A stretch of 64,000 nt of DNA from Gemmobacter megaterium (GCF_900156815.1 NZ_FTOT01000004.1:124001-188000), one strand, 5' to 3'. Shown: positions 17,005 through 27,145, numbered from the stretch's first letter. Numbers and translations: made by a program. Notes: a model not told the origin generated them from the sequence alone.

Positions 17005-17120
17005 AAGGGGCAGGACCAACGCCCTGCCCCTTCATCTTGCCAGAAATACCCTTGGGGGATTTTCAAGGGGGCGCAAGCGTCCCCTTGAAGCCGGGGGTGC
17101 GGGGGGCGGCTGCCCCCCGC
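17005..17120. repeat. Cluster of three hairpins with dispersed element copy B
   Basis: Three stems follow each other: AAGGGGCAGG/CCTGCCCCTT (17005-17032), TTCAAGGGG/CCCCTTGAA (17062-17089) and GCGGGGGGC-GGCT-GCCCCCCGC (17099-17120). Between the first and second lies ATCTTGCCAGAAATACCCT, nearly identical to the lead of copy A at 4221. The cluster lies between the b561-YceI promoter side and the 3' end of the aldolase gene, and probably includes the aldolase terminator. Confidence 0.6.
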
Positions 17121-17133
17121 CGCCTCCCGCGCC

Positions 17134-18063
17134 TCAGGCCTTGCCCTTGTAGATGTCGACCAGCTTGCCCAGCATCGCCAGCGCATCCTCGCGCGACCGC
17201 TGAAAACTGTTGCGCCCGATGATGGAGCCGTTGCCGCCCCCGGCAAGAATGGCGCGCGCATCGTCATAGACCGCATCGGCCCCCTTGGCCGCACCGCCCG
17301 AGAACACGATGATCCGGCGCCCGTTGAAGCTGGACTGAACGCAGTGCTTCACCCGCGCGGCCAGGCTCGCAATGTCGATCTGTTCCTTGTCGTAGACCTT
17401 CTTTGCCTCGGGCTGCATCAGATGGTCGGTCGACAGCTTGATCTTGATGATATGCGCGCCCAGCAAAGCCGCAATATGCGCGGCATAGGCCGACACGTCG
17501 ATCGCGGTCTCGCCGTCCTTGGTGACCGCCTCGCCGCGGGGATAGGACCAGATCACGGTGGCGATCCCCTTGGATGCCGCCTCGCGGCGCATCTCGACGA
17601 TCTCCTCGAACATGTCCAGCGCCATGTCCGACCCCGGATAGATCGTAAAGCCGATGGCCGAACACCCGAGGCGCAGCGCATCGTCGACCGAGGCCGTCAC
17701 CGCCTGGTTCTTGCCCGCGCCATCCGACATCAGGCTGTTGGCGCTGTTGACCTTGAGAATCGTCGGGATCTGACCGGCGAAGGTATCTGCGCCAGCCTCC
17801 AGCGGTCCCAGCGGCGCGGCATAGGCCGACAGGCCCGCGTCGATGGCCAGTTGATAGTGGTAATGGGGGTCATAGCCCGCCGGATTGGGGGCAAAGCTGC
17901 GGGCAGGCCCGTGTTCGAACCCCTGATCAACCGGCAGGATGATCATCTTGCCGGTGCCGCCCAGCTTGCCCTCCATCAGCATCCGGCACAGGTTCGCCTT
18001 CACGCCGGGGGTTTCACCTTCGTAGTTCGCAAGAATTTTCTGGACGGTTCTCGTCGCGCGCAT
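17134..18063 (-). CDS. Class I fructose-bisphosphate aldolase (DhnA type)
   Basis: The enzyme cleaves fructose 1,6-bisphosphate into triose phosphates in glycolysis and gluconeogenesis, through a Schiff base rather than zinc. The 309-residue product belongs to the DeoC/DhnA barrel family: ILPVDQGFEHGPARSF near the N-terminus, the lysine-bearing strand HIIKIKLSTDH, and the phosphate-binding end IIGRNSFQR. Start at ATG 18063 with AGGGAAGA upstream; an in-frame upstream ATG at 18099 is less likely. No other sugar-metabolism gene is adjacent. Confidence 0.9.
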   Translation of the reverse strand: MRATRTVQKILANYEGETPGVKANLCRMLMEGKLGGTGKMIILPVDQGFEHGPARSFAPNPAGYDPHYHYQLAIDAGLSAYAAPLGPLEAGADTFAGQIPTILKVNSANSLMSDGAGKNQAVTASVDDALRLGCSAIGFTIYPGSDMALDMFEEIVEMRREAASKGIATVIWSYPRGEAVTKDGETAIDVSAYAAHIAALLGAHIIKIKLSTDHLMQPEAKKVYDKEQIDIASLAARVKHCVQSSFNGRRIIVFSGGAAKGADAVYDDARAILAGGGNGSIIGRNSFQRSREDALAMLGKLVDIYKGKA

Positions 18064-18159
18064 GGGTCTTCCCTGTCTGCGGATGTTCGATTGCTGCACG
18101 GTTTAGGCGGGGGGGCGGCGCATGTCCATGACGTTTGCGTTAACACTGCGGCCAACAAG

Positions 18160-18188
18160 CAAAAAGACGCGCGAAACCGCGCGCCTTT
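18160..18188 (-). terminator. Rho-independent terminator of the Hint-domain gene
   Basis: On the minus strand AAAGGCGCGCG-GTTT-CGCGCGTC-TTTTT forms a strong stem with a T5 run, 18 nt after the stop codon. Confidence 0.85.
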
Positions 18189-18205
18189 GCGAACCTGCCG
18201 GGGTA

Positions 18206-18655
18206 TCAGGCAGTCACCTGTTCCGGCTGGCAGATCAGTTCCACCCCATCGGCATAGATCACTTCGGGCGCGTCAAAGACCAGACGGAACAGGCGCAGTT
18301 CCGCCGCCCGTGTTTCGCGCAGGAACTCTCCGTCCACCAGCCGCGCCACGGGCACCATCGCCTCGCGCGCGCCGTACAGGGCCTGCGCACGCCAGTCGCG
18401 CACGAGCACCTTCTGCCCGGCCGGCAACTGCAACTGCCGCTCGGGGCGGTCATGGCCAAGCGCACCCGGCGCAACCTCGACGACATCGACATCCCTCAAC
18501 ACGCTGACGGTGATCCCGCGCAGCACCCGCGCACCGGACCGGGTGATCACCCGATCCCCCGCCGCAAGGAATTCAACCGGCAATGCCCCCTGCAATGTCA
18601 TCACCCACGTGCCCAAGGCGATTCCCGTGGCGGCGTCTAGCGTCTGGGTCGGCAT
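18206..18655 (-). CDS. Hint-domain protein
   Basis: The 149-residue product has a Hint (hedgehog/intein-like) fold: TPDARVMTRSG-like blocks seen here as GTWVMTLQG, AAGDRVITRSGARVLRGI, GQKVLVRDWRA and PVARLVDG. Free-standing Hint_2-type proteins are common in Rhodobacterales, often as C-terminal parts of secreted proteins, and their role is unclear. I see no signal peptide and no nucleophile cysteine at a splice junction, so self-splicing is unlikely. ATG 18655 has GGAG upstream. Longer frames in this region run antisense through the tRNA-Leu gene and are not real. Confidence 0.78.
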   Translation of the reverse strand: MPTQTLDAATGIALGTWVMTLQGALPVEFLAAGDRVITRSGARVLRGITVSVLRDVDVVEVAPGALGHDRPERQLQLPAGQKVLVRDWRAQALYGAREAMVPVARLVDGEFLRETRAAELRLFRLVFDAPEVIYADGVELICQPEQVTA

Positions 18656-18869
18656 GGCGATGCTCCGGCACAAGCGGCGTATTGTTGCCATCTTGCGGCC
18701 AATTGCGGCAGGATTGGGGCGCCCACAGGGAAAATCGACGATGCCCCCCTTGTGATGCCGCGCCGCGCAAGCCCGTTTTTTCCTCTCGCATCCCCGCCGG
18801 GCCTTTGCTAGAAGGGCGCGGAATGCGGGGCGGCCCTCGGAACGGGGCTGCCCCGCGCTTGTAGAATGC

Positions 18870-18954
18870 GCGGGCGTGGCGGAATTGGCAGACGCACCGG
18901 ATTTAGGTTCCGGCGCCGCAAGGCGTGGGGGTTCAAGTCCCTCCGCCCGCACCA
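18870..18954 (+). tRNA. tRNA-Leu (UAG anticodon)
   Basis: An 85-nt tRNA folds with acceptor stem GCGGGCG/CGCCCGC, a long variable arm as in leucine tRNAs, T-loop GTTCAAGTC and an encoded CCA end. The anticodon stem CCGGA/TCCGG encloses the loop TTTAGGT, giving anticodon TAG at 18904-18906. It lies 21 nt upstream of tig. Confidence 0.97.
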
Positions 18955-18975
18955 TTGATAAGGATGAAGGACACC

Positions 18976-20310
18976 ATGCAGGTCACCGAGACCCTGAACG
19001 AAGGCCTCAAGCGCGGCTACACCATTACGGTGCCCGCCGCCGATCTCGACGCCAAGGTCGAGGCGAAACTGCTCGAGGCGCAGCCGGAAGTCGAGATCAA
19101 GGGCTTCCGCAAGGGCAAGGTGCCGATGGCGATCCTGCGCAAGCAATTCGGCCAGCGCCTGATGGGCGACGCCATGCAGGACGCCATCGACGGTGCGATG
19201 AACGAGCATTTCGAGAAATCGGGGGACCGCCCGGCCCTGCAACCCAAGATCGAGATGAAGGGTGGCGACACCTGGAAAGAAGGCGACGATCTCGTGGTTG
19301 ACATGTCCTACGAGAAACTGCCCGAGATCCCCGAGGCCGACCTGTCGGGCATCACGCTGGAACGTCTGGTCGTCAAGGCCGACGAAGCCGCAGTGACCGA
19401 GGCGCTGGAAAATCTGGCCAAGGCCGGCCAGACCTTCGAGGACCGCAAGAAAGGCTCCAAGGCCAAGGACGGCGATCAGGTCGTGATCGACTTCAAAGGT
19501 TCGGTCGATGGCGTCGAATTCGAAGGTGGCGCCGGCGAGGATTACCCGCTGGTGCTGGGGTCGGGGTCGTTCATCCCCGGTTTCGAAGAGCAACTGGTCG
19601 GCGCCAAGGCTGGCGAGGATGTCTCGGTTACCGTGACCTTCCCGGAAAACTATGGCGCGGCCCATCTGGCTGGCAAGGAAGCCGTGTTCGCCTGCACCGT
19701 CAAAGAGGTGAAGGCACCGAAGGCCGCCGAGATCGACGACGAACTGGCCAAGAAATTCGGCGCCGAATCGCTGGAGGCGCTGAAGGCACAGGTTTCCGAA
19801 CGTCTGGAGGCCGAATATTCCGGCGCCTCGCGTGCGGTTCTCAAGCGGTCGCTGCTGGATCAACTGGATGCGCTGGTCAAGTTCGACCTGCCGCCCAGCC
19901 TGGTCGAGGCCGAAGCGGGCCAGATCGCGCATCAGCTGTGGCACGAGGAAAACCCCAACGTCCACGACCACAACCACGGCGCCATCGAGCCGACCGAAGA
20001 GCACAACAAGCTGGCCGAACGCCGCGTGCGTCTGGGCCTGTTGCTGGCTGAAATCGGTCGCAAGGCCGAAGTGCAGGTCACGGATGCCGAGCTGACCCAG
20101 GCCGTTCTGGCCCAGGCTCGCCAGTATCCCGGCCAGGAACGCCAGTTCTTCGAGTTCATCCAGAAGAACCCGCAAGCCCAGCAGCAACTGCGCGCCCCGA
20201 TCTTTGAAGACAAGGTCGTCGATCATATCGTTGCAGGTGCCAAGGTGACGGACAAGGAAGTCAGCAAGGACGACCTGACCAAAGCCGTGGACGCACTGGA
20301 CGAAATGTAA
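18976..20310 (+). CDS. tig: Trigger factor
   Basis: Trigger factor is the ribosome-bound peptidyl-prolyl isomerase and chaperone for nascent chains. The 444-residue product has the N-terminal ribosome-binding signature GFRKGKVP, a central FKBP-type domain ([20 protein letters not shown]), and a helical C-terminal domain with a His-rich insertion (NVHDHNHG). The start at ATG 18976 is preceded by GAAGGA. It follows tRNA-Leu so closely that read-through from the tRNA promoter is possible. Confidence 0.97.
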   Translation: MQVTETLNEGLKRGYTITVPAADLDAKVEAKLLEAQPEVEIKGFRKGKVPMAILRKQFGQRLMGDAMQDAIDGAMNEHFEKSGDRPALQPKIEMKGGDTWKEGDDLVVDMSYEKLPEIPEADLSGITLERLVVKADEAAVTEALENLAKAGQTFEDRKKGSKAKDGDQVVIDFKGSVDGVEFEGGAGEDYPLVLGSGSFIPGFEEQLVGAKAGEDVSVTVTFPENYGAAHLAGKEAVFACTVKEVKAPKAAEIDDELAKKFGAESLEALKAQVSERLEAEYSGASRAVLKRSLLDQLDALVKFDLPPSLVEAEAGQIAHQLWHEENPNVHDHNHGAIEPTEEHNKLAERRVRLGLLLAEIGRKAEVQVTDAELTQAVLAQARQYPGQERQFFEFIQKNPQAQQQLRAPIFEDKVVDHIVAGAKVTDKEVSKDDLTKAVDALDEM

Positions 20311-20334
20311 TCCTGCGGTATCCTATTACCGTTG

Positions 20335-20362
20335 AAAGGGCCGCCCGATCGGGCGGCCCTTT
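20335..20362 (+). terminator. Rho-independent terminator of tig
   Basis: A perfect 28-nt palindrome with arms AAAGGGCCGCCCGA and TCGGGCGGCCCTTT follows the tig stop by 24 nt. It may work in both directions, since the RTX gene ends just beyond it on the other strand. Confidence 0.85.
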
Positions 20363-20385
20363 TGCTTGCGATGAGGTCCGGGCCG

Positions 20386-21810
20386 CTATTGAATCCAGAT
20401 ATCCTCATGCGTCAGGCCCGGTTCTCCTGCGAAGTGCAGGAACCGGATCGGGGCATGATCCGTAGTCTCGCCGTCGGCGTCCCACCAGAGGCTGGTCAGG
20501 TCGGTCTCTGCGTCATAGGTCAGGAACAACTGCGCCTGGCCGCCCGCCACGCCACCGAACACCAGCAGATCCTCGTCCAATCGACCTGCGGGCGGCATGT
20601 TGTGGAACAGATCGCCCCGCAGATACAGCCGATCCTCGCCAGAGGTGAAGTCGCCGATGGTGGCGGGCGCCGTCATATTGACAAAGGGCCGGATATGAAA
20701 GCGGTCTGCCCCGGCATCGCCATAGAGCAGGCCGGAGCCGTCTTTCAGCACGATCCGGTCCTCCCCCTCGCCGCCATACAGGGTTGTCGCGCCGCGACCG
20801 GCAAACAGCCGGTCATCGCCATCGCCGCCGAACAACAGATCATCGCCGCGCCCTGCCCGCAGCCGGTCCTGTCCCGCGCCACCATACAGCACGTCATCGC
20901 CGAACTGCCCGCGCAACACATCATCGCCATCATTGCCGAACAGCGTATCGGCGTTGCGCCCGCCCCAGCCCCGGTCATCCTGCCCGCCCAGCGAGATGAA
21001 ATCGGCACCGCGATCGCCATGCACCTCGAATTGCTCGAAGCCACGGATGAGGGACAGGTTGCCGTCATCAACCGCGCCATCATGCCCCACGACGAAATAG
21101 GGGGTCAGCGTCAGACGGGCATCCAGCGTATCCTGCCCCTCTCCTCCGTCCAGTGTATTGGCGACGTTGGCCCAGTAATGGACCAGATCATCCCCCGCCC
21201 CCGCATCGACGATATTGGCGCCACCGCGGGCATAGATCACATCATTCCCCGCGCCGGTGACGATATCGTCGGCCAATTCGCTGGCATAGAGGATCAGGTT
21301 CTCGACCGAAGTGGCGGTGATCTCGTAGGGGGCGGTGGCAAAGTCGAACGGCTGTTGCCGGATCACCCAAGCCCCCCCATCCTCGCGCACCGTGATCGCA
21401 CCGGGGCCGGTCCAGAACACCTCCAACGTATCGGTGCCGCTGCCGCCGTAGATATCGGCCTCGTTGGTGGAGGAGATGCGGAAATAATCATCCCCATCAC
21501 CGCCCGAGGCCATGACACCGTTCACGAAATGCGTGGAGAACCCGATGAAGATCCGGTCTGCCCCATCGCCACCATAGGCCCGGTCATGGCTGCTTTGCGC
21601 AAAGATGACATCATCCCCTGCATCGCCATGCAACGCACTGCCATCGTCCGACCAACCAGAGGTGATCCGGTCATTGCCATCGCCACCATAGATGGAATCT
21701 TCGCCGCCAAGGCCCAGCAGCGTATCGTTGCCGCCGTAGCCATAGATTTCGTCCGCAGAATAGCTGCCTTCTAGTGAATCGTCAGTTGAGCTGCCGTCAA
21801 ACCTTGCCAT
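20386..21810 (-). CDS. RTX calcium-binding repeat protein
   Basis: The 474-residue product consists mainly of RTX nonapeptide repeats of the GGxGxDxUx type (GYGGNDTLLGLGG, YGGDGNDRI, LYGGAGQDRLRAGRGDDLLFGGDGDD). Such repeats form Ca2+-bound beta-rolls in proteins secreted by type I systems. There is no N-terminal signal peptide, as expected for type I export, whose signal is C-terminal. No catalytic domain is visible, and no type I transporter gene is in the window. It is the only clearly extracellular-type protein in a stretch of housekeeping genes, so horizontal origin is possible. Confidence 0.88.
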   Translation of the reverse strand: MARFDGSSTDDSLEGSYSADEIYGYGGNDTLLGLGGEDSIYGGDGNDRITSGWSDDGSALHGDAGDDVIFAQSSHDRAYGGDGADRIFIGFSTHFVNGVMASGGDGDDYFRISSTNEADIYGGSGTDTLEVFWTGPGAITVREDGGAWVIRQQPFDFATAPYEITATSVENLILYASELADDIVTGAGNDVIYARGGANIVDAGAGDDLVHYWANVANTLDGGEGQDTLDARLTLTPYFVVGHDGAVDDGNLSLIRGFEQFEVHGDRGADFISLGGQDDRGWGGRNADTLFGNDGDDVLRGQFGDDVLYGGAGQDRLRAGRGDDLLFGGDGDDRLFAGRGATTLYGGEGEDRIVLKDGSGLLYGDAGADRFHIRPFVNMTAPATIGDFTSGEDRLYLRGDLFHNMPPAGRLDEDLLVFGGVAGGQAQLFLTYDAETDLTSLWWDADGETTDHAPIRFLHFAGEPGLTHEDIWIQ

Positions 21811-21830
21811 GAGAGTCCCGTCCTCCCGCC

Positions 21831-21861
21831 AAAAAACCGGGAGGCCAAAGGGCCACCCGGC
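21831..21861 (-). terminator. Rho-independent terminator of the alaS-DUF1330-fabD unit
   Basis: Leftward, CCGGG-T-GGCC-CTTT-GGCC-T-CCCGG followed by TTTTTT forms a stem with one T-T mismatch, about 43 nt after the fabD stop. Confidence 0.82.
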
Positions 21862-21902
21862 GTTTCAACGTAGCACGGAAATCAGGCGCGCAGCCTGCGA
21901 TT

Positions 21903-22829
21903 TCAGGCTGACAGCGCGGCCACATCCTCTGGCGAGCCAAAGGCACGGGTGGAACTGTCGCGGGCGATGCGCTTGACCATCCCCGACAGCGCCTTGCCTG
22001 CGCCGATCTCCCAGAACTCGGTCACGCCCTGCGCCGCCATCCAGAGCACCGATTCGCGCCAGCGCACCGAGCCGGTCACCTGTTCGATCAACAGCTTGCG
22101 CAGCTGATCCGGGTCTTTCACCGCCTCGGCACGCACATTGGCCACCACGGGCACCACCGGAGGGTGGAAGGTCACAGTGCCAAGGGCCTCGGCCATCGCC
22201 TCGGCCGCAGGCTGCATCAAAGCGCAGTGGAATGGCGCAGAGACCGGCAACAACATCGCCCGCTTGGCACCACGTTCCTTGGCAAGGGTCACGGCACGCT
22301 CGACCGCTGCCTTGTGGCCCGAGATCACCACCTGCGACGGATCGTTGTCATTCGCCGCCTGACACACCTCGCCTTGTGCGGCCTCGGCGGCAACCTCGGC
22401 GGCGGTGGCGAAATCCATCCCCAGCAAGGCGGCCATGGCGCCCACACCCACCGGAACGGCCTGTTGCATAGCGCGGCCCCGAATGCGCAGCAGGCGCGCG
22501 GTGTCTGCAATGCTCAGCGTGCCGACAGCGGCCAGCGCGGAATATTCCCCAAGGCTGTGCCCGGCGACATAGGCCGCATCGGTGATCCTGACGCCCTCTG
22601 CCTCCAGCGCGCGCAGCGCCGCCAGCGAGGTGGCCATCAGGGCGGGCTGGGCATTCGCGGTCAGCGTCAGATCCTCGATCGGGCCATTCCAGATCAGATC
22701 CGACAGCTTTTCGCCAAGCGCCTCGTCCACCTCGTCGAACACGGCGCGGGCGGCGGGATAGGCATCGGCCAGCGCCTTGCCCATGCCGATGGATTGCGAC
22801 CCCTGACCGGGAAATACAAACGCTTTCAT
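21903..22829 (-). CDS. fabD: Malonyl-CoA:ACP transacylase
   Basis: FabD loads malonate onto acyl carrier protein for fatty acid synthesis. The 308-residue product has FVFPGQGSQ at the start, the active-site serine in GHSLGEYSALAA, and the His in VSAPFHCALM. Start at ATG 22829; the frame is open further upstream but without family similarity. It is not next to fabG/acpP here, but is the last gene of an alaS-DUF1330-fabD series, 4 nt after DUF1330. Confidence 0.96.
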   Translation of the reverse strand: MKAFVFPGQGSQSIGMGKALADAYPAARAVFDEVDEALGEKLSDLIWNGPIEDLTLTANAQPALMATSLAALRALEAEGVRITDAAYVAGHSLGEYSALAAVGTLSIADTARLLRIRGRAMQQAVPVGVGAMAALLGMDFATAAEVAAEAAQGEVCQAANDNDPSQVVISGHKAAVERAVTLAKERGAKRAMLLPVSAPFHCALMQPAAEAMAEALGTVTFHPPVVPVVANVRAEAVKDPDQLRKLLIEQVTGSVRWRESVLWMAAQGVTEFWEIGAGKALSGMVKRIARDSSTRAFGSPEDVAALSA

Positions 22830-22833
22830 AATG

Positions 22834-23124
22834 TTACTCCACCGCCTCGACGACGACCAGATCGCGGACAGAGGCTCCGCGCGCATGGCTCAGCGCCTCT
22901 TGATACTCGGCCGACCGATAACAGGCGACCGCCGCCTCGACCGAGGGGAAATGCGCGACCACATTGCGCGCGCGGTCATTGCCCTCCAGTTGCACATAGC
23001 GCCCGCCACGGGCCAGAAACCGCCCGCCATGCGCCGCGATGGGCGCCCCGGCCAGCTTGGCGTAGCGGCCATAAGCCTCTTCGTCCGTCACGGTCACATG
23101 TGCGATCCAGTACGCACCCGGCAT
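22834..23124 (-). CDS. DUF1330 family protein
   Basis: The 96-residue product (GAYWIAHVTVTDEEAYGRYAKLAGAPIAAHGGRFLARGG) matches DUF1330, a small ferredoxin-fold family related to dimeric alpha-beta barrels. No activity is established. It starts 2 nt after the alaS stop, and ends 4 nt before fabD, so it is translated from the same message. Confidence 0.9.
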   Translation of the reverse strand: MPGAYWIAHVTVTDEEAYGRYAKLAGAPIAAHGGRFLARGGRYVQLEGNDRARNVVAHFPSVEAAVACYRSAEYQEALSHARGASVRDLVVVEAVE

Positions 23125-23126
23125 GG

Positions 23127-25781
23127 TCAGTTCCCCCCGATGATGGCCGCAGCGGCGCTGATGGCGGCTTCGGCATTCTCGACGCTGGCGCCTCCGGCCT
23201 GCGCCATATCCGGGCGACCACCGCCGCCCTTGCCGCCAAGCGCCCCGGCAGCCGCCTTGACCAGATCGACCGCCGACAGACGCGATGTCAGATCAGCCGT
23301 CACACCGGCCGCCACCGCCGCCTTGCCCCCGGCATCGGCAATCAGCAGCACCGCACCAGAGCCGAGCCTGGCCTTCGCCTCATCGATCAGCCCCGGCAAA
23401 TCCTTGCCCGAAACGCCTTGCAGCACCTGAGCCAGGAACTTGACGCCATTGATGTCCTGCGCGTCGGGGCCCTTGCCCGACCCGCCCCCCATGGCCAGTT
23501 CGCGCCGCAATTGCCCCACCTCGTTGGTCAGGGCCTTGCGCTCGTCGACCAGCGCGCGCAGTCGTTCGGCAAGATCGGCAGGTGCGGCCTTGATCACGGC
23601 TGCGGCCTCGGCCAGCCGCGCGGCCTGGGCCCGCAGGTGATCCAGCGCCGCCTGCCCGGTCAATGCCTCGAACCGGCGCACCCCCGCCGACGAGGCGGAA
23701 TCGCCAAGCGCGACAAAGGCCCCGATATCGCCGGTGCGCGCGACATGCGTGCCACCGCAAAGCTCCAGGCTGTAGGTCTTGCCGTCGGCCCCCTTGCCAG
23801 ACCCCGGCAGGCTGCCCATCGACACGACGCGCACCTCATCGCCATATTTCTCGCCGAACAGCGCCTGAGCCCCGATGGCACGGGCATCATCTGGCGTCAT
23901 GATGCGGGTTTCGACGGGGGTGTTCTGGCGGATATAGGCGTTCACCTCGGCCTCGACCGCCAACAGCTCGTCGCCAGACAACGCCTTGGTATGGCTGAAG
24001 TCAAAGCGCAGGCGATCCTCGGCGTTCAGGCTGCCCTTCTGGGCCACATGGTCGCCCAGGGCACGGCGCAGCGCCTCGTGCAGCAGGTGGGTCGCAGAAT
24101 GGTTGGCACGGATCGCGCTGCGGCGGATATGCGACACCTCCAGCTTGACGGGCTGGCCGCGTTCCAGATGGCCCTCGGACACCTCGGCCACATGGATCAC
24201 CACACCAGCCGCCTTGCGGGTATCCTTGATCACCGCAGTGCCGGTTTCGGACCGGATATAGCCGGTATCCCCGACCTGCCCGCCCGATTCCGCATAGAAC
24301 GGCGTCTGGTTCACCACGATCTGCACCGTGCCGCTGGCCTTGTCGCTGGCGGCGCCGTCCTGAACCAGCGCAAGGATCTGGCCTTCGGCAGTCTCGGTCT
24401 CATAGCCAAGGAATTCCGTGGTGCCGTGCTTTTCCGCCAGTTCGAACCAGATCGCCGCATCGGACGCTTCGCCCGAACCGGCCCAGCTTGCGCGCGCCTT
24501 GGCCTTTTGCTCGGCCATGGCGGCATCAAAACCTGCGGTTTCCACCTCGCGGCCTTTTTCGCGCAAGGCATCCTGCGTCAGATCCAGCGGGAATCCATAG
24601 GTATCGTACAGCTTGAACGCGGCAGCACCCGGCAGCGGGGCGCCTTCGTCCAGCCCGTCAAGTTCGGCATCCAGCAGCTTGAGCCCGCGGTCCAGGGTCT
24701 GCTTGAACCGCGTTTCCTCAAGCTTGAGCGTTTCTTCGATCAGCGCCTGCGCGCGGGTCAGTTCGGGATAGGCGGCCCCCATCTGGCGCACCAGCGCAGG
24801 AACCAGACGGAACATCACCGGATCCTGCGCGCCCAGCATATGGGCATGGCGCATCGCGCGCCGCATGATCCGGCGCAGCACATAGCCGCGGCCATCGTTG
24901 CTGGGCGTCACGCCATCGGCAATCAGGAAGCTGGTCGAGCGCAGATGGTCGGCAATCACCCGATGGTGGATCTTGCCCTTGCCGTCCGGGTCGCTGCTGG
25001 TGGCATGGGCGCTGGCCTCGATCAGGCTGCGCATCAGATCGGTGTCGTAATTGTCGTGCTTGCCCTGCAACAATGCCCCGATACGCTCCAGCCCCATGCC
25101 GGTGTCGATGGATTGCATGTCCAGCTCGCGCTTGGAGCCATCCTCGAACTGTTCGTATTGCATGAACACGAGGTTCCAGATCTCGATGAAGCGGTCGCCA
25201 TCCTCGTCGGGGCTGCCCGGCGGGCCGCCCCAGATGCCGGGGCCGTGATCATAAAAGATCTCGGTGCAAGGACCGCAGGGGCCCGTCGGGCCCATCATCC
25301 AGAAATTGTCATTGGTCGGAATGCGGATGATGCGGTCATCCGACAGGCCGGCGACCTTTTTCCAGATTGCCGCCGCCTCGTCATCGGTGTGATAGACGGT
25401 GACAAGCAGCTTGTCCTTGGGGATGCCGAAATCCTTGGTCAGCAGTTCCCAGGCAAAGGGGATCGCCTCGGATTTGAAGTAGTTGCCAAAGCTGAAATTG
25501 CCCAGCATCTCGAAAAACGTGTGATGCCGGGCGGTATAGCCCACATTGTCCAGATCGTTGTGCTTGCCGCCCGCCCGCACACATTTCTGCGACGATGTGG
25601 CGCGCACATAGTCGCGCCGTTCGACCCCGGTGAAGCAGTTCTTGAACTGCACCATCCCCGAGTTGGTGAACATCAGCGTCGGGTCGTTGCGAGGCACCAG
25701 CGGGCTTGAAGGCACCACCTGATGCCCGTTGCGGGCAAAGAAATCGAGGAATGTGGTACGGATATCGTTCAACGAGGGCAT
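23127..25781 (-). CDS. alaS: Alanine--tRNA ligase
   Basis: AlaRS charges tRNA-Ala and edits mischarged Ser and Gly. The 884-residue product has full family length: class II catalytic core ([36 protein letters not shown]), the editing domain with its HxxxH zinc motif ([12 protein letters not shown]) and [13 protein letters not shown], and the C-terminal Gly-rich C-Ala domain. It follows recA in the order recA-alaS, a classical alphaproteobacterial pair. Confidence 0.98.
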   Translation of the reverse strand: MPSLNDIRTTFLDFFARNGHQVVPSSPLVPRNDPTLMFTNSGMVQFKNCFTGVERRDYVRATSSQKCVRAGGKHNDLDNVGYTARHHTFFEMLGNFSFGNYFKSEAIPFAWELLTKDFGIPKDKLLVTVYHTDDEAAAIWKKVAGLSDDRIIRIPTNDNFWMMGPTGPCGPCTEIFYDHGPGIWGGPPGSPDEDGDRFIEIWNLVFMQYEQFEDGSKRELDMQSIDTGMGLERIGALLQGKHDNYDTDLMRSLIEASAHATSSDPDGKGKIHHRVIADHLRSTSFLIADGVTPSNDGRGYVLRRIMRRAMRHAHMLGAQDPVMFRLVPALVRQMGAAYPELTRAQALIEETLKLEETRFKQTLDRGLKLLDAELDGLDEGAPLPGAAAFKLYDTYGFPLDLTQDALREKGREVETAGFDAAMAEQKAKARASWAGSGEASDAAIWFELAEKHGTTEFLGYETETAEGQILALVQDGAASDKASGTVQIVVNQTPFYAESGGQVGDTGYIRSETGTAVIKDTRKAAGVVIHVAEVSEGHLERGQPVKLEVSHIRRSAIRANHSATHLLHEALRRALGDHVAQKGSLNAEDRLRFDFSHTKALSGDELLAVEAEVNAYIRQNTPVETRIMTPDDARAIGAQALFGEKYGDEVRVVSMGSLPGSGKGADGKTYSLELCGGTHVARTGDIGAFVALGDSASSAGVRRFEALTGQAALDHLRAQAARLAEAAAVIKAAPADLAERLRALVDERKALTNEVGQLRRELAMGGGSGKGPDAQDINGVKFLAQVLQGVSGKDLPGLIDEAKARLGSGAVLLIADAGGKAAVAAGVTADLTSRLSAVDLVKAAAGALGGKGGGGRPDMAQAGGASVENAEAAISAAAAIIGGN

Positions 25782-25882
25782 GGCGTAACGGGGCCTCCGG
25801 GCGTTCTGTCGCCCATCCCTTTAGCGGGCGCCGCAGTAGCTGTCCACCATGACAGTCCTGCGACGGCCCTGCCCTGCAACGC

Positions 25883-26947
25883 TTATTCGGTCAGATCATC
25901 GGCCGTGGGGGGGACCGAGAAATCAAGCCCGTTCGCGCCGCGGATTTTCCCTTCGATCTCGTTGGCCACGCTCGGGTTTGCCTTGAGGAAGCCCTTGGCA
26001 TTCTCGCGCCCCTGGCCGATGCGTTCGTCGCCCCACGAGTACCAGCTACCGGACTTTTCAATCACCCCGGCCTTGACGCCCAGATCCAGCAGTTCGCCGG
26101 TCTTGGAGATGCCTTCGCCATACATGATGTCGAATTCCACCTCGCGGAACGGCGGCGCGACCTTGTTCTTGACCACCTTCACGCGGGTCGAGTTGCCCAC
26201 CACCTCGTCCCGGTCCTTGATGGAGCCGGTGCGGCGGATGTCCAGGCGGACGCTGGCATAGAATTTCAGCGCATTGCCGCCCGTCGTGGTTTCGGGGCTG
26301 CCAAACATCACGCCGATCTTCATGCGGATCTGGTTGATGAAGATCACCATGCAGTTGCTGCGCCCGATGCTGGCGGTCAGCTTGCGCATGGCCTGGCTCA
26401 TCAGGCGGGCCTGACTGCCCATTTGCATGTCGCCCATGTCGCCTTCGATTTCGGATTTCGGCGTCAGCGCGGCGACCGAATCGACGACGACCAGGCTGAC
26501 AGCGCCCGAGCGCACCAGCGTATCGACAATCTCCAGCGCCTGTTCGCCGGTATCGGGCTGGCTGATCAGCAATTCATCCAGATTCACGCCCAGCTTTTTC
26601 GCATAGCCGGGATCCAGCGCATGTTCCGCATCGACAAAGGCGCAGACGCCGCCTTTTTTCTGTTCCTCGGCCACGACATGCAAGGTCAGCGTCGTCTTGC
26701 CCGAGGATTCCGGCCCATAGATCTCGATGATACGGCCCTTGGGCAGGCCGCCGATCCCCAACGCGATGTCGAGGCCCAGCGAGCCGGTCGAGGTCGACTC
26801 GATCTCGGCGATCGGGTTGTTGGACCCGAGCCGCATGATCGAGCCTTTGCCAAAGCTGCGTTCAATCTGTGCCAGCGCGCTTTCCAGCGCCTTGTTCTTG
26901 TCCATGTCCCGCTTTCCGCCGAAGTCCAGAAGGGTCGATCCCGCCAT
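25883..26947 (-). CDS. recA: Recombinase A
   Basis: RecA forms filaments on single-stranded DNA, pairs homologous strands, and triggers LexA cleavage. The 354-residue product has Walker [10 protein letters not shown], the VDSVAALTP strand and the L1/L2 loops with [23 protein letters not shown] prefer the ATG at 26947, 8 nt after AAGGGA; the ATG at 26956 directly abuts that sequence. An SOS box is at 26998-27012. Confidence 0.97.
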   Translation of the reverse strand: MAGSTLLDFGGKRDMDKNKALESALAQIERSFGKGSIMRLGSNNPIAEIESTSTGSLGLDIALGIGGLPKGRIIEIYGPESSGKTTLTLHVVAEEQKKGGVCAFVDAEHALDPGYAKKLGVNLDELLISQPDTGEQALEIVDTLVRSGAVSLVVVDSVAALTPKSEIEGDMGDMQMGSQARLMSQAMRKLTASIGRSNCMVIFINQIRMKIGVMFGSPETTTGGNALKFYASVRLDIRRTGSIKDRDEVVGNSTRVKVVKNKVAPPFREVEFDIMYGEGISKTGELLDLGVKAGVIEKSGSWYSWGDERIGQGRENAKGFLKANPSVANEIEGKIRGANGLDFSVPPTADDLTE

Positions 26948-26997
26948 TTTCGCCATCCCTTATCCCATAGCCGCAACGGCGCGGCAATCGCCGGTTT

Positions 26998-27012
26998 GTT
27001 CACGACCCGTTC
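26998..27012. promoter_or_regulatory. SOS box (LexA site) of recA
   Basis: GTTC-ACGACCC-GTTC is an exact match to the alphaproteobacterial LexA consensus GTTC-N7-GTTC. It lies 51 nt upstream of the recA start. It is the only such match I found in an intergenic region here. Confidence 0.88.
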
Positions 27013-27083
27013 GCACATGTATGCGATCAAAACGAGAACATATCAATCGTATTCTCTGTAATCACAAGGTTTTCAGAAATTGC

Positions 27084-27098
27084 TTAAGGGAAGGTTTA
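27084..27098 (+). promoter_or_regulatory. CtrA-like site upstream of the sulfotransferase-like gene
   Basis: TTAA-GGGAAGG-TTTA differs at one position from the CtrA consensus TTAA-N7-TTAA. It is 48 nt upstream of the start of the gene at 27146. A single near-match in a 190-nt AT-richer gap could be chance. Confidence 0.35.
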
Positions 27099-27145
27099 CG
27101 GCTCTTTGCCCGCCCGCTAAACCGTCTTCAGAAAAGGAGGGGCGG

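Noticed and set aside
18206-18955. Long leftward frame starting [13 protein letters not shown] that reads through the tRNA-Leu gene
   Set aside because: The N-terminal part is the antisense of tRNA-Leu and its flank, a well-known artefact. Only the Hint-domain part from 18655 is supported.
22164-25709. 1181-codon open frame on the plus strand
   Set aside because: It is antisense to alaS and fabD, which have full family motifs. Long shadows are expected at this GC content.
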